Shown: one piece after another, positions 1-10,680 of the stretch
How positions within the stretch are numbered: position 1 is the first letter of the stretch
How the letters are laid out: each line of letters starts with the position of its first letter
From: Bauldia sp.
Lineage (GTDB): Bacteria > Pseudomonadota > Alphaproteobacteria > Rhizobiales > Kaistiaceae
Assembly (NCBI GenBank): GCA_028284325.1
Contig: JANQRX010000004.1
Span: forward strand, 1-64,000
Length of the DNA: 64,000 nt
Direction: 5' to 3'
Position numbers and translations under genes: made by a program
Notes under the pieces: generated by a model
Told to the model about the DNA's origin: nothing
The model's input: only the letters and a program-made list of their open reading frames with translations
Database searches by the model: none

Positions 1-2084
<2,084 letters not shown>

Positions 2085-2175
2085 GTTCACTCCTTGTCAG
2101 TTATCTCGAAACGGTCAGTCGGAGCGCCGCGACGAACGGCGCTTCGGTTGACCGCTGCCCGGGGAACGGGCGTCA

Positions 2176-2203
2176 CCGGGCGTGGGGTTTCGTCCACGCC
2201 CGG
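2176..2203 (-). terminator. Hairpin between rplL and rpoB, possible attenuator
   Basis: A perfect 10-bp inverted repeat, CCGGGCGTGG and CCACGCCCGG with an 8-nt loop, lies 19 bp after the rplL stop. It has no U-tract on the minus strand, so it is not a classical intrinsic terminator. In E. coli a partial terminator or processing site between rplL and rpoB sets their relative expression. A similar role here is inferred from position only. Confidence 0.5.
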
Positions 2204-2221
2204 CAAAACGGCAAAACGCTC

Positions 2222-2599
2222 TTACTTGAGCTCGATGGTCGCGCCGGCGCCCTCAAGCTGCTCCTTGATCTTCTCGGCCTCGTCCTTGGCCACGCCTTCC
2301 TTGACGGCCTTGGGCGCGGCTTCGACGAGATCCTTCGCCTCCTTGAGGCCGAGGCCGGTGATGGCGCGCACCTCCTTGATGACGTTGATCTTCTTGTCAC
2401 CGATGGAAGCGAGGACGACGTCGAACTCGTCCTTCTCTTCGGCCGCCGGCGCGTCACCCGCACCGCCTGCGACCGCGGCCACCGCGACCGGCGCCGCGGC
2501 AGAGACACCCCATTTCTCCTCGAGCAGCTTCGACAGTTCCGCTGCTTCCAGGACGGTCAGGCTGGACAGTTCGTCCACGATTTTCGACAGATCAGCCAT
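2222..2599 (-). CDS. rplL: 50S ribosomal protein L7/L12
   Basis: Stalk protein of the large ribosomal subunit that recruits translational GTPases. The 125 residues match the family length. There is an N-terminal dimerisation helix region ([20 protein letters not shown]), an Ala/Gly-rich hinge at about residues 34-54, and a conserved C-terminal domain ([20 protein letters not shown], then [11 protein letters not shown]). Follows rplJ by 48 bp in the beta operon, as in most bacteria. Confidence 0.98.
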   Translation of the reverse strand: MADLSKIVDELSSLTVLEAAELSKLLEEKWGVSAAAPVAVAAVAGGAGDAPAAEEKDEFDVVLASIGDKKINVIKEVRAITGLGLKEAKDLVEAAPKAVKEGVAKDEAEKIKEQLEGAGATIELK

Positions 2600-2647
2600 G
2601 TCTAGTGTTCCCTTGGTTCAAACCTCTGTTCACGTCTATGAACGGCC

Positions 2648-3166
2648 TCACGCCGCTTCGCTCTGTTCGGCACGCGCCCCCAGCACGCGGGCAACCTGCC
2701 CGGCCGGTGCGGACAAGACCTGCGCCATCCGCGTCGCCGGCGTCGAGATCATGCCGACCAGCTTCGCGCGCAGTTCGTCCAGTGACGGCATCGTGGCAAG
2801 CGCCTTGACGTCGTCGGGCTTCAGGGTGGTGGGTCCCATCGCCCCGCCGAGCACCACGAGCTTCTCGTGGGACTTGGCGAAATCGATGGCCACCTTGGGC
2901 GCGGCGACGGGATCGCTCGAATAAGCGATCAGGGTCGGACCGGTGAACAGGTCCGACATGTGCGCCACGTCCGTGCCTTCCAGAGCGAGCTTGGCGAGAC
3001 GGTTCTTCGCGACACGTACTCCGGCGCCCGCCTCGCGCATTTGGGCCCTGAAGGCCGTCATGTCGGCGACGGACAGTCCGGAATAGTGGGCAACGACGAT
3101 GGTGGTGTTGTCTTCAAACACCCCACGCAGCGTCGTGACGAGTTCGCGTTTTTCCGCTCTCTCCAC
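2648..3166 (-). CDS. rplJ: 50S ribosomal protein L10
   Basis: Stalk base protein that anchors L7/L12 dimers to 23S rRNA, and usually the autoregulator of rplJL. I place the start at the GTG at 3166 ([15 protein letters not shown]), 172 aa. Homologues begin with this motif, and GGAG lies 7 nt upstream; a longer open frame upstream would translate the leader. The conserved stretch [20 protein letters not shown] is near the N terminus. It sits between rplA and rplL with a leader of about 270 nt. Confidence 0.96.
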   Translation of the reverse strand: MERAEKRELVTTLRGVFEDNTTIVVAHYSGLSVADMTAFRAQMREAGAGVRVAKNRLAKLALEGTDVAHMSDLFTGPTLIAYSSDPVAAPKVAIDFAKSHEKLVVLGGAMGPTTLKPDDVKALATMPSLDELRAKLVGMISTPATRMAQVLSAPAGQVARVLGARAEQSEAA

Positions 3167-3179
3167 TGCCTCACTCCGT

Positions 3180-3400
3180 TGTGCGGCCCGAAGGACCGCT
3201 GGTTGCAGTTGCCGCCGTCCGGGGACGACGACGTTCACCAGACCTGTCCCCCTTGCGGCGCCAAAGCGCCGTTCGGGCCAAGAGGTTCGAACCGGTTGTC
3301 CCGGTTCCCTCCCGTCTCATGCAGGCGATTGGATTAAGCCGGCCACCCGGCGCCCACAGTCTCGGACAGGATCGGACGCGCCCGCATGCGGCCACGCCCG
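3180..3400 (-). promoter_or_regulatory. Probable L10 leader (rplJL mRNA autoregulatory region)
   Basis: The 274-nt gap between rplA and rplJ is non-coding and rich in stem-loops on the minus strand. It includes the element CCTGCATGAGACGGGAGG and the arm pair CCGGGACAACCGG. Position and these motifs fit the L10 leader family, in which the L10-L12 complex binds its own mRNA. The boundaries are approximate; the fold was judged by eye. Confidence 0.55.
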
Positions 3401-3440
3401 CAACCGCCCCGGATCCCGGGACGGAAGCCTTGATGCCGGC

Positions 3441-4136
3441 CTAGCCGGCGAGTGTTGCCGGATCGACCTTGACCCCGGGGCCCATGGTCGACGAGATGGC
3501 AACCTTTTGAAGATACGTACCTTTTGCGCCGGACGGCTTGGCCTTCTGAACGGCGTCGGCCAGCGCCCGGATGTTCTCAACCAGCAGCGGCGCCTCGAAG
3601 CTCGCCTTGCCGACGCCGGCATGGACGATGCCCGCCTTCTCGACGCGGAACTCCACCGAGCCGCCCTTGGCGCCCTTGATGGCGTCCCCGAGATCGTTGG
3701 TCACCGTACCCACCTTGGGGTTCGGCATCAGGCCCCGCGGTCCGAGAATCTTACCGAGGCGGCCGACCAGCGGCATCATGTCCGGCGTCGCGATGCAGCG
3801 ATCGAAGTCGATATCGCCCTTCTGCACCTGCTCGACCAGCTCCTCGGCGCCAACCACGTCGGCGCCGGCGGCCTTGGCCTCGTCGGCCTTGTCGCCCTTG
3901 GCGAACACGGCCACGCGGACGGAGCGTCCCGAACCGTTGGGCAGTTGGCACACGCCGCGCACCATCTGGTCGGCATGACGCGGATCGACACCGAGATTCA
4001 GCGCCACCTCGATGGTCTCGTCGAACTTGGCAAGGGCGCGCTCCTTGACCATCGAAACAGCTTCCTCAAGCGGATAAAGCGATTCCACATCAAGCGATTC
4101 GCGGATCTTCTTCATGCGTTTTCCAGCGTTCGCCAT
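3441..4136 (-). CDS. rplA: 50S ribosomal protein L1
   Basis: Large-subunit protein of the L1 stalk, involved in release of E-site tRNA. The 231 residues are full length, starting [20 protein letters not shown]. The signature [15 protein letters not shown] is at about residues 128-142. It is 3 bp downstream of rplK, so the two genes are co-transcribed and possibly translationally coupled. Confidence 0.98.
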   Translation of the reverse strand: MANAGKRMKKIRESLDVESLYPLEEAVSMVKERALAKFDETIEVALNLGVDPRHADQMVRGVCQLPNGSGRSVRVAVFAKGDKADEAKAAGADVVGAEELVEQVQKGDIDFDRCIATPDMMPLVGRLGKILGPRGLMPNPKVGTVTNDLGDAIKGAKGGSVEFRVEKAGIVHAGVGKASFEAPLLVENIRALADAVQKAKPSGAKGTYLQKVAISSTMGPGVKVDPATLAG

Positions 4137-4139
4137 CGC

Positions 4140-4568
4140 TCAGCCCTCCACCTGCAGGCCCATGGAGCGCGCCGACCCCTCGATCATCTTCATCGCCGCC
4201 TCGACATCGACGGCGTTGAGGTCGACCATCTTCTGTTCCGCAATTTCACGGACCTGGGCGCGCGTAACGGTACCGGCGATACCGCGCCCCGGCGTCTGTC
4301 CGCCCTTCTGGAGCTTCGCCGCCTTCTTCAGGAAGAAGCTCACCGGCGGCGTCTTCATTTTGAAGGTGAACGACTTGTCCTGGTAGTAGACGATCTCCAC
4401 CGGGATCGGGGCGTTCCGCTCCATCTCCTGCGTCTGGGCGTTGAACGCCTTGCAGAACTCCATGATGTTGATGCCGCGCTGACCGAGCGCCGGCCCGATT
4501 GGCGGCGACGGATTGGCCGCCCCCGCCGGCACCTGCAGTTTCAGCGATCCTGCGATCTTCTTGGCCAT
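4140..4568 (-). CDS. rplK: 50S ribosomal protein L11
   Basis: Large-subunit protein of the GTPase-associated centre and target of thiopeptide antibiotics. The 142 residues are the normal length. The N terminus ([20 protein letters not shown]) contains the conserved [20 protein letters not shown] block. It follows nusG after a 146-bp non-coding gap in which I see no further gene. Confidence 0.98.
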   Translation of the reverse strand: MAKKIAGSLKLQVPAGAANPSPPIGPALGQRGINIMEFCKAFNAQTQEMERNAPIPVEIVYYQDKSFTFKMKTPPVSFFLKKAAKLQKGGQTPGRGIAGTVTRAQVREIAEQKMVDLNAVDVEAAMKMIEGSARSMGLQVEG

Positions 4569-4714
4569 GTCACGTCCTCACAGTAGGCGCCCGGCCGACG
4601 GCCCTGCGCCCGTTCAAGGAAACCGTGGTGCGGCCGAGCGACGTCTGGCCGGACGCCGTCGCCTCCCACGGTACGATGCGCCGCGGCCGGCTCGCGCCGG
4701 ACCGGCGGCTCGGG

Positions 4715-5263
4715 TCAGAGTTTTTCAACCTGCCCGTATTCCAGTTCCACCGGCGTCGCCCGCCCGAAGATCGAGACGGCGACCTTGAGCCGCGCCCGCT
4801 CCTCGTCGACCTCTTCCACGAGGCCGTTGAAGGAGGCGAACGGACCGTCCGAAACCCGGACCTGCTCGCCGATCTCGAAGCTGATCGACGGCTTGGGGCG
4901 CTCCACGCCCTCCTGCACCTGCTGCAGGATGCGGTTCGCCTCCGATTCCGAAATCGCGACCGGTTTGTTGTCCGCGCCAAGGAAGCCCGTCACCTTCGGC
5001 GTGTTCTTGATCAGGTGGTAGGCCTCGTCGGTCATGGCCATCTTGACCAGCACATAGCCGGGGAAGAACTTGCGCTCGGCGTCGACCTTGCGGCCGCGGC
5101 GCACCTCCACGACCTTCTCGGTCGGCACCAGGATCTCCTCGAACAGATCGTTGAGCCCCGTGCTCACCGCCTGTTCGCGGATGGAATCGGCCACCTTGCG
5201 CTCGAAATTCGAGTACGCGTGGACGATGTACCACCTCTTGTCGAGTGTCGCGGTCGTCATCAT
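4715..5263 (-). CDS. nusG: Transcription termination/antitermination protein NusG
   Basis: NusG binds RNA polymerase, raises processivity and links it to Rho or the ribosome. The 182 residues include the NGN domain start (RWYIVHAYSNFERKVADSI) and the C-terminal KOW motif (DGPFASFNGLVEEVDEERAR). Two adjacent ATGs (5263, 5260) are possible starts. The first overlaps the secE stop as ATGA, which suggests translational coupling. Confidence 0.97.
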   Translation of the reverse strand: MMTTATLDKRWYIVHAYSNFERKVADSIREQAVSTGLNDLFEEILVPTEKVVEVRRGRKVDAERKFFPGYVLVKMAMTDEAYHLIKNTPKVTGFLGADNKPVAISESEANRILQQVQEGVERPKPSISFEIGEQVRVSDGPFASFNGLVEEVDEERARLKVAVSIFGRATPVELEYGQVEKL

Positions 5264-5460
5264 GACCCCACGCCGAGCAGGAAGGCGATCACCCGCGAGA
5301 TGACCTGATCGGCGAGCAGGAAGAACAGTGCGGCCGCAAAGGCCAGCGCCAGCACCATCACGGTGGAGATACCCGTCTCGCGCCGGCTCGGCCAGACGAT
5401 CTTCATCGCCTCCGCCCGCACCTGCTGGAGGAACTGTAAAGGACTGGTTCTTTCGGCCAT
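5260..5460 (-). CDS. secE: Preprotein translocase subunit SecE
   Basis: Small single-span subunit of the SecYEG translocon. From the ATG at 5460 (MAERTSPLQFLQQVRAEAMK) it has the amphipathic segment with the family motif VxWPSRRET and one transmembrane helix near the C terminus. A start 9 bp upstream is also open. It is first in the beta operon, and its stop overlaps the nusG start. Confidence 0.96.
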   Translation of the reverse strand: MAERTSPLQFLQQVRAEAMKIVWPSRRETGISTVMVLALAFAAALFFLLADQVISRVIAFLLGVGS

Positions 5461-5522
5461 AGCACTCACGACTAAGCGGCGCGCAGACCTGCCGGTCCGC
5501 GCGCCGTGCGCTGATGGGAGGC

Positions 5523-5551
5523 TAGATAAGCCCTTGCGCGCCGATTCTCAA
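5523..5551 (-). promoter_or_regulatory. Probable promoter of the secE-nusG-rpl-rpoB operon
   Basis: On the minus strand TTGAGA (5546-5551) is followed after exactly 17 nt by TATCTA (5523-5528), about 60 bp before the secE start. It is a good sigma-70-like match. It is needed because the divergent DUF899 gene cuts secE off from any tRNA-Trp or upstream promoter. Confidence 0.6.
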
Positions 5552-5620
5552 CCCTCCCGGGCAGAGAATCTGAAAACCCCGATCCCGACCACTCACCCTT
5601 GGCAAACAGCCCTTGCTCGT

Positions 5621-5640
5621 ATTTAACCGTAGAGTTAAAT
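5621..5640. promoter_or_regulatory. Palindromic operator upstream of the DUF899 gene
   Basis: Perfect 7-bp inverted repeat ATTTAAC-N6-GTTAAAT. It lies within a plausible promoter for the downstream gene (TTGCTC at 5613-5618, 17-nt spacer, TAAATA at 5636-5641). Such a site would block transcription when bound. DUF899 genes are often controlled by ArsR-type repressors, but none is encoded nearby, so the binder is unknown. Confidence 0.5.
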
Positions 5641-5697
5641 AATGGACGAGATATGTCGAGATTCAAGGACGAGTCGGACGAACCGGAGGAAGCCGTC

Positions 5698-6348
5698 ATG
5701 ACGGACCATGAGATCGTTGATCGGGATGCCTGGGCTGCGGCCCATGACGCGTTCAGGAGCCGCGAGAAGGAGGCGACCAGATCGCTTGACGCGCTGGCCG
5801 CCGCGCGTCGTCGGCTGCCGTGGCAGAAGGTCACCGGCGACTACGTCTTCCGGGGACCGTCCGGCGAGGCCGGTCTGGCCGATCTGTTCGACGGGCGCCG
5901 GCAGCTGATCGTCTATCACCACATGCTGAAGCCAGCCGATCCTGCCCCTTGCGCCGGCTGCGGGATGGTCGGCGACCAGATCCCCCACCTCGCCCACCTC
6001 CATCAACGGGACACCTCACTGGTCTTCGTGTCGAAGGCCCCGGTCGCCGAGATCACCGTGTTCCGCAACAGGATGGGGTGGCAGGTGCCGTGGTACGAGA
6101 CCACGGACGACTTCAACGCCGATCACAGCGTCGAGGGCGGCTTCGGCCTCAACGTGTTTCTCCGCGAACAGGACGACATCTACCGCACCTACTTCACCAC
6201 CGGCCGCGGCGTGGAGGCGCTTGGCACCACGTGGACGTTCCTGGACGTGACGCCTTTCGGCCGGCAGGAAACCTGGGAAGACGCACCGCAGGGCACGCCC
6301 CAGACCGCCCCGTACCGGTGGTGGCGGCTGCACGACGCGTATGCGTGA
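5698..6348 (+). CDS. DUF899 family thioredoxin-like protein
   Basis: Member of the DUF899 family, thioredoxin-fold proteins of unknown substrate. The start at 5698 (MTDHEIVDRDAWAAAHDAFR) is the family N terminus and has GGAGGA upstream; 216 aa. Family landmarks are YVFRGPSGEAGLADLFDGR, QLIVYHHML and the cysteine pair in PCAGCGM at about residue 84. DFNADHSVEGGFGLNVFLRE follows. It is divergent from secE and inserted between secE and tRNA-Trp, which are normally adjacent in rhizobia, so it was probably acquired. Function not assigned. Confidence 0.85.
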   Translation: MTDHEIVDRDAWAAAHDAFRSREKEATRSLDALAAARRRLPWQKVTGDYVFRGPSGEAGLADLFDGRRQLIVYHHMLKPADPAPCAGCGMVGDQIPHLAHLHQRDTSLVFVSKAPVAEITVFRNRMGWQVPWYETTDDFNADHSVEGGFGLNVFLREQDDIYRTYFTTGRGVEALGTTWTFLDVTPFGRQETWEDAPQGTPQTAPYRWWRLHDAYA

Positions 6349-6366
6349 CGCTGATTTTGTGAGAGA

Positions 6367-6442
6367 TGGCAGGGGCAGCAGGACTTGAACCCGCGACCTA
6401 CGGTTTTGGAGACCGTCGCTCTACCAACTGAGCTATACCCCT
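6367..6442 (-). tRNA. tRNA-Trp (CCA)
   Basis: A 76-nt cloverleaf including encoded CCA. The acceptor stem is AGGGGTA/TGCCCCT, the anticodon CCA sits in the loop CTCCAAA, and the T-loop is GGTTCAAGTCC. Its position upstream of secE is the conserved alphaproteobacterial location. Confidence 0.97.
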
Positions 6443-6487
6443 AGGCGCGGCGGCATTCCTACGGCCTCTTTGAAGTGTCCGCAACGG

Positions 6488-7735
6488 TTAGTTGGAGGGC
6501 GCCGTCGGCCACTCCGACGGCGGCGATTGCCTGATTGTCTTCAGGTCGGCCGAAGCGCCATTAAGGAAAGCCTGCCACTCCGCTATGTCAGCCCCTTCTG
6601 CGGGCTGCGCCTCGATTGAGAGATCTGACTGAAAGAGGTAGACAAACTCGTCAACTTCGTCGGCCCACCACTCCGTTACGTAGTCAGTTTCGCGCCATTC
6701 ATCGGTAAGCAGAAGCAGTCCCGCATAGGGGTTCTGAAAACCGATGATTTCAGCCATGTTGACCGTCGAGAAGGCTGTGAGCTCGTCTTCGACAAGCACG
6801 TCCCGCGCTGCGGCCAAGAGCGCGCTATCCGGTTTACGTTTGACTCCGTCCCCATCAGAGTCGTCAAGGCAAACGGACAACGGATATGATATGTCACGTC
6901 TCACCTCGACCTCTCGATACTCAATGAAACTACGTGAGAGGTAGTCGCATCCGTCTGCTACAACATCGGGATCTGGTGGTGGATACTCCTCATGAAATCT
7001 TATCAAATACCAGAAGTGATCAATTTCTCCCTCGGATATTGCAGTTGACGTAGTTTCTTTCACTCGATCCCACCACACATCGTCTTCCAAGGCGATGTAC
7101 AGAACCTTCTCGATCTGCGCCTTCGCCAGTAGATTGTCCTCCTCCTCCAAGGCCGAGACAATCTGCTCAACCTGGTCGGGTGTCTCCTTTATCCGCTCCA
7201 CCAATCGTCCATGTATGCCAGGGTTCCACGACGCGACCTCACTGTCGCTGAGTGACACCATGGTCTCTACCAAACCGGTGACCCTGGCCTCGGCAAGTTC
7301 GATCTCCAGCGATTCCAGTTCTGCCCTCGCACGCTCCGATTCAGCTACGATCGACGCCTTCTGTTGCTCGAAAACTTCCTTCTGGAACTGAAGGAGCGTG
7401 GTCTCGGCCTCAAGTTCCTTGGCTTCGGCCTTCAGGCGTTCGTTTTGGGCCTCTACAAGATTGTTGAGGTTGCCGAAAAAATCGGTGCTTACCGCGTATA
7501 CGGCACTGACTATGACGCCGATCACCGGGAAGAAGGCCGCCCAGAATCCACCTCGCCGCCACACCGGGCGGTTCAACTCGCGAATCTCCGCATCCAGCTT
7601 GTCGGATTCCTTGGCCGCCTTGTCGCGCTCGGACTGCAAACGCTCCTTCTCAGCCGCAGTGCGCAACTCGATTTGACCGACCTCGGCAATCAGCTTTCGC
7701 TCTTGCCAATCAATGCCTTCATCCGTTCCGCCCAT
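6488..7735 (-). CDS. Uncharacterised coiled-coil membrane protein in the usual tuf position
   Basis: Not recognised as a named family. From the ATG at 7735 the 415 residues read as: a charged coiled coil (about 1-60), one transmembrane helix (GGFWAAFFPVIGVIVSAVYA, about 63-82), a long coiled coil (about 90-165), then an acidic helical C-terminal domain with Trp pairs (DDVWWDRV). A start at 7765 is possible. I see no enzymatic motif or signal peptide. It lies between tRNA-Gly and tRNA-Trp, where rhizobial relatives generally have tuf, and its base composition is visibly less GC-rich than its neighbours, so acquisition is likely. A sensor or effector role is conceivable but unproven. Confidence 0.7.
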   Translation of the reverse strand: MGGTDEGIDWQERKLIAEVGQIELRTAAEKERLQSERDKAAKESDKLDAEIRELNRPVWRRGGFWAAFFPVIGVIVSAVYAVSTDFFGNLNNLVEAQNERLKAEAKELEAETTLLQFQKEVFEQQKASIVAESERARAELESLEIELAEARVTGLVETMVSLSDSEVASWNPGIHGRLVERIKETPDQVEQIVSALEEEDNLLAKAQIEKVLYIALEDDVWWDRVKETTSTAISEGEIDHFWYLIRFHEEYPPPDPDVVADGCDYLSRSFIEYREVEVRRDISYPLSVCLDDSDGDGVKRKPDSALLAAARDVLVEDELTAFSTVNMAEIIGFQNPYAGLLLLTDEWRETDYVTEWWADEVDEFVYLFQSDLSIEAQPAEGADIAEWQAFLNGASADLKTIRQSPPSEWPTAPSN

Positions 7736-7814
7736 TCTCCCGCGACTCCCCGGCGTGAAATACAACCTGAGCGAGACTAGGCGAATCTGATGTCAAGGCA
7801 AAGCGGCGGCGGGC

Positions 7815-7888
7815 TGGAGCGGGTGAAGGGAATCGAACCCTCGTCATCAGCTTGGAAGGCTGTTGCTCTACCATTGAGCTACACCCGC
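7815..7888 (-). tRNA. tRNA-Gly (TCC)
   Basis: A 74-nt tRNA with encoded CCA. The acceptor is GCGGGTG paired with CACCCGC, the D-arm TAGCTCAATGGTAGAGC, the anticodon loop CTTCCAA, and the T-arm GGTTCGATTCC. It is 26 bp after tRNA-Tyr and probably co-transcribed with it. Confidence 0.97.
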
Positions 7889-7914
7889 ATATCGGCCGGC
7901 AGCGCGAAGCAGGG

Positions 7915-8000
7915 TGGTGGGGGAGGTAGGACTCGAACCTACGAAGGCGTACGCCAGCGGATTTACAGTCCGCCCCCTTTGCCGCTCGGGACACTCCCCC
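7915..8000 (-). tRNA. tRNA-Tyr (GTA)
   Basis: An 86-nt class II tRNA with a long variable arm and encoded CCA. The acceptor is GGGGGAG/CTCCCCC, the anticodon GTA in loop CTGTAAA, and the T-loop GGTTCGAGTCC. It heads the tRNA-Tyr/tRNA-Gly pair and is divergent from rlmB, a conserved rhizobial arrangement. Confidence 0.97.
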
Positions 8001-8162
8001 GGATCGTCTGGCCCCTATTGAACCTGCCGCCGGATAGCCACCTGAAAACGCCCGAACCGGGCGGTTCCCGAGCGCGTCTTATGGCGACGGCGCCCGGCGG
8101 TGTCAACGCCGCCGACTCGCTCCAACGTGGTTTGCCCCGGTCACCTCACATATAAGCGAACA

Positions 8163-8966
8163 ATGTCCGGATCGGAGACCAGATCTGACCGCGCCAAGCA
8201 TGCACGTCATGGACGGTCCGCGCGTGCGAGGCCAGGGCGTGGGCCCGGGCCGGATGACGTCATCATGCTCTACGGCATCCACACCGTGCGCGCGGCACTG
8301 GACAATCCGCGTCGCAGCGTTCGTCGGCTGATCGCGACCCGCAATGCACGGGCGCGCCTCGGCACCCTGCCCGACGCTCTCGCGATCGAGGAGACGACGC
8401 CGCGCGCCCTCTCCCGCCTCCTCGGCGCCGACGCCGTCCATCAGGGCGTTGCCGCCGAGGTCGAGCCACTCGCGACCCTGACCCTCAACGAACTCGCCGG
8501 TGGCAACCTCATCGTGGTGCTGGATCAGGTCACCGACCCGCACAATGTCGGCGCGATCCTGCGGTCCGCGCTCGCCTTCGGCGCCCGCGCGGTCGTCACC
8601 ACGGCCCGGCACGCACCGCGGGAGACCGGCGTGCTGGCCAAGGCGGCTTCGGGCGCGCTGGACCGCATACCCCTGATCACGGTCACCAATCTCGCACGGG
8701 CGCTGGGCGAGATCGGGCGCATGGGCTATCTCCGCATCGGGCTCGACAGCGGCGAGGACGTGGGCCTGGAGACCGCCCTCACCGGCTCCCGGATCGCTCT
8801 GGTGCTGGGTGCGGAGGGCAAGGGTCTGCGGCAGTTGACCCGCACGACGTGCGACAGCCTGGCGCGCCTTCCGACCTTCGACGCGCAAGCGAGCCTCAAT
8901 GTGTCGAACGCGACCGCGGTCGCTCTTTATGCGACCCGTCGTAGCCTCGACCGAAACGAAATCTGA
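8163..8966 (+). CDS. rlmB: 23S rRNA (guanosine-2'-O-)-methyltransferase RlmB (SpoU family)
   Basis: SPOUT methyltransferase predicted to 2'-O-methylate G2251 of 23S rRNA. From the ATG at 8163 it has a basic N-terminal tail, a substrate-binding domain beginning MLYGIHTVRAALDNPRRSVR, and a SpoU domain. The three family motifs are visible: LDQVTDPHNVGAILRSALAF, ALVLGAEGKGLR and SLNVSNATAVALY (AdoMet-binding knot). A GTG at 8100 is open but lacks support. Divergent from tRNA-Tyr. Confidence 0.93.
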   Translation: MSGSETRSDRAKHARHGRSARARPGRGPGPDDVIMLYGIHTVRAALDNPRRSVRRLIATRNARARLGTLPDALAIEETTPRALSRLLGADAVHQGVAAEVEPLATLTLNELAGGNLIVVLDQVTDPHNVGAILRSALAFGARAVVTTARHAPRETGVLAKAASGALDRIPLITVTNLARALGEIGRMGYLRIGLDSGEDVGLETALTGSRIALVLGAEGKGLRQLTRTTCDSLARLPTFDAQASLNVSNATAVALYATRRSLDRNEI

Positions 8967-9011
8967 AAATCAGGCGGTGCGATCCGCGACGACGCCGAGG
9001 CACCGACCGGC

Positions 9012-9045
9012 AAAAAAAAGAACCCGGCGGATCGCTCCGCCGGGT
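9012..9045 (-). terminator. Intrinsic terminator of the porin gene
   Basis: A perfect 10-bp stem (ACCCGGCGGA, 4-nt loop, TCCGCCGGGT) is followed on the minus strand by a run of eight T residues. It sits 25 bp after the porin stop. Confidence 0.9.
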
Positions 9046-9070
9046 CCCAATTCTGGTTGGCTTGAACGCC

Positions 9071-10147
9071 TCAGAAGGTGCGCTCGCCGCGGATCGTGGC
9101 GGTCGTCACGCTTGCGCTCGTGGTGCCGATGCTGCCCTTGAGGGCGAAGCCCGTGTGGGGTGTCCACACGATATCGGCAGCCGCCGACCACGTATCGGCC
9201 GCAACACCGTTGGTCCAGTAGGAAGCACCGAGGCCAACGGCCAGGTTGCCGCCGACCGGCAGGTTGACCGAGCCTTCGAACGCCGCTTCCTGACCGACAG
9301 CGCCGATAGCCGTACCGCCGATATACGGGTTGACCGTACCGGCGACAGCGGCCGTGGTGGTGCCACCATAAGCAGCCTTCAAGCGCAGCTTGGCGCCGGA
9401 CATGACCGAGTCGAGGTTGAAGGTGATGCCACCGAGGATACCCCAGAAGTCACCAGCCGTACCATTGAGGTAGCCACCCGAAATCTGGGCGTCGAACAGC
9501 GCCTGGCTGAACGAGATCGCACCAGCAACGGCCGGGAACGAGTAGTTGCCGGTGGTCGTGCTGACGTGATCGAAGGGATCTTCGATGCCGACGGCGAGAC
9601 CGAAGCCGCTCATGGTCCAGTGGATGTTGATCTGGTCGGCACGACCCGGATCAGCAATCGCGGTACCGATGACGTTGTTCAGGTAGCCACCATACTCGTA
9701 GACCGAGCTGACCGCACCGGCAGTGATCATGCCGAGCTGCAGGTACACGTCGCCGAGAGCAACATTGCCGTCCGGGCTAACCGACGGTGCGACAGCTTGC
9801 GTGCCGGCAACGTTGTTCCACGAACCGGCAACTTCGACGAAGCCGGTGAGGACGCCCCACTCGGTCATCGAGCTGGCGGTGACGTTGATCATGCCATTGG
9901 TGACGAACTCCCACGCAGCCGAATGCGTCGACGAAACCGACTGGCTGGTGAAGAAGTTGACGTCGAAGCGGGCACGACCGCCGATCTTGATGCAGGTATC
10001 GGTGCCCGGGATGTACCAGTAGCCGGTACCAAAGGCTTCACAGACGCGGACGTAATCGACCGGCTCGGCGATCGAAAGATCCGCAGCCTGGGCGCCGGTC
10101 ACTGCCATAACGGCGGCCGAACCCAGGAGGATGCTCTTAAATGTCAT
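9071..10147 (-). CDS. Porin, Porin_2 family (rhizobial general porin)
   Basis: Outer-membrane 16-strand-type porin for passive diffusion of small hydrophilic solutes. The 358 residues begin with a signal peptide (MTFKSILLGSAAVMAVTGAQ, cleavage after AQAA). The family N terminus follows: EPVDYVRVCEAFGTGYWYIP and GTDTCIKIGGRARFDV, with the paired cysteines. Alternating beta-strand patterns run to a terminal Phe (RGERTF), the usual BAM recognition end. Monocistronic, with a strong terminator. Confidence 0.93.
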   Translation of the reverse strand: MTFKSILLGSAAVMAVTGAQAADLSIAEPVDYVRVCEAFGTGYWYIPGTDTCIKIGGRARFDVNFFTSQSVSSTHSAAWEFVTNGMINVTASSMTEWGVLTGFVEVAGSWNNVAGTQAVAPSVSPDGNVALGDVYLQLGMITAGAVSSVYEYGGYLNNVIGTAIADPGRADQINIHWTMSGFGLAVGIEDPFDHVSTTTGNYSFPAVAGAISFSQALFDAQISGGYLNGTAGDFWGILGGITFNLDSVMSGAKLRLKAAYGGTTTAAVAGTVNPYIGGTAIGAVGQEAAFEGSVNLPVGGNLAVGLGASYWTNGVAADTWSAAADIVWTPHTGFALKGSIGTTSASVTTATIRGERTF

Positions 10148-10680
10148 ATCCTGACCTCCAAACGATGTTCCAGGGGCGGGTAGAAGCTATGTCTGTCCCA
10201 ATTCCCCGCGAGAGGGCCTGACCGGACTTGATACCCACCCCAGGGTGACCGGCTGGCCAACACGGCTACAGGACATCCCGCAAACCGCGACTCGCACCAT
10301 ATCCGAGGCCGTTGCCGCCGCAACCGGAAAAGCCCGCAGCGAGGCTGTCGGACGCGGCTTTTCAGGTTGATGTTGTAATTTTGGCACGATTTGAGCGGAT
10401 TGGATTGCCCGCAACGTCGAGAATCGCCTGAATCCGGACCCTTGCCGGCTTGCGTGGGCGCCGGCGCGCCGCAGAGAGAAGCTGTGATGATTCGGCAACG
10501 GTCCTGACTCTGCACCCCTTGAAAGGGCCGACCTCCCGACAACCAAGCCGGACGCCGCCGCCGGCCCGCGACCGACGACCCAAGCGCCAGAAAGGCGTCG
10601 TACAGAACGAGTTGCCACCATGAGGCCAGTGGGACTAGGTTCGCCGCCATTCTCGCCAACAATCGCCCGGACTCCCGCCG
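10148..10680. other. Non-coding stretch between divergent porin and methyltransferase genes
   Basis: 533 bp without a gene I can support. Open frames here on the minus strand have no family features or credible start. The region must hold the porin promoter and leader, but I could not identify convincing -35/-10 boxes. Confidence 0.5.
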
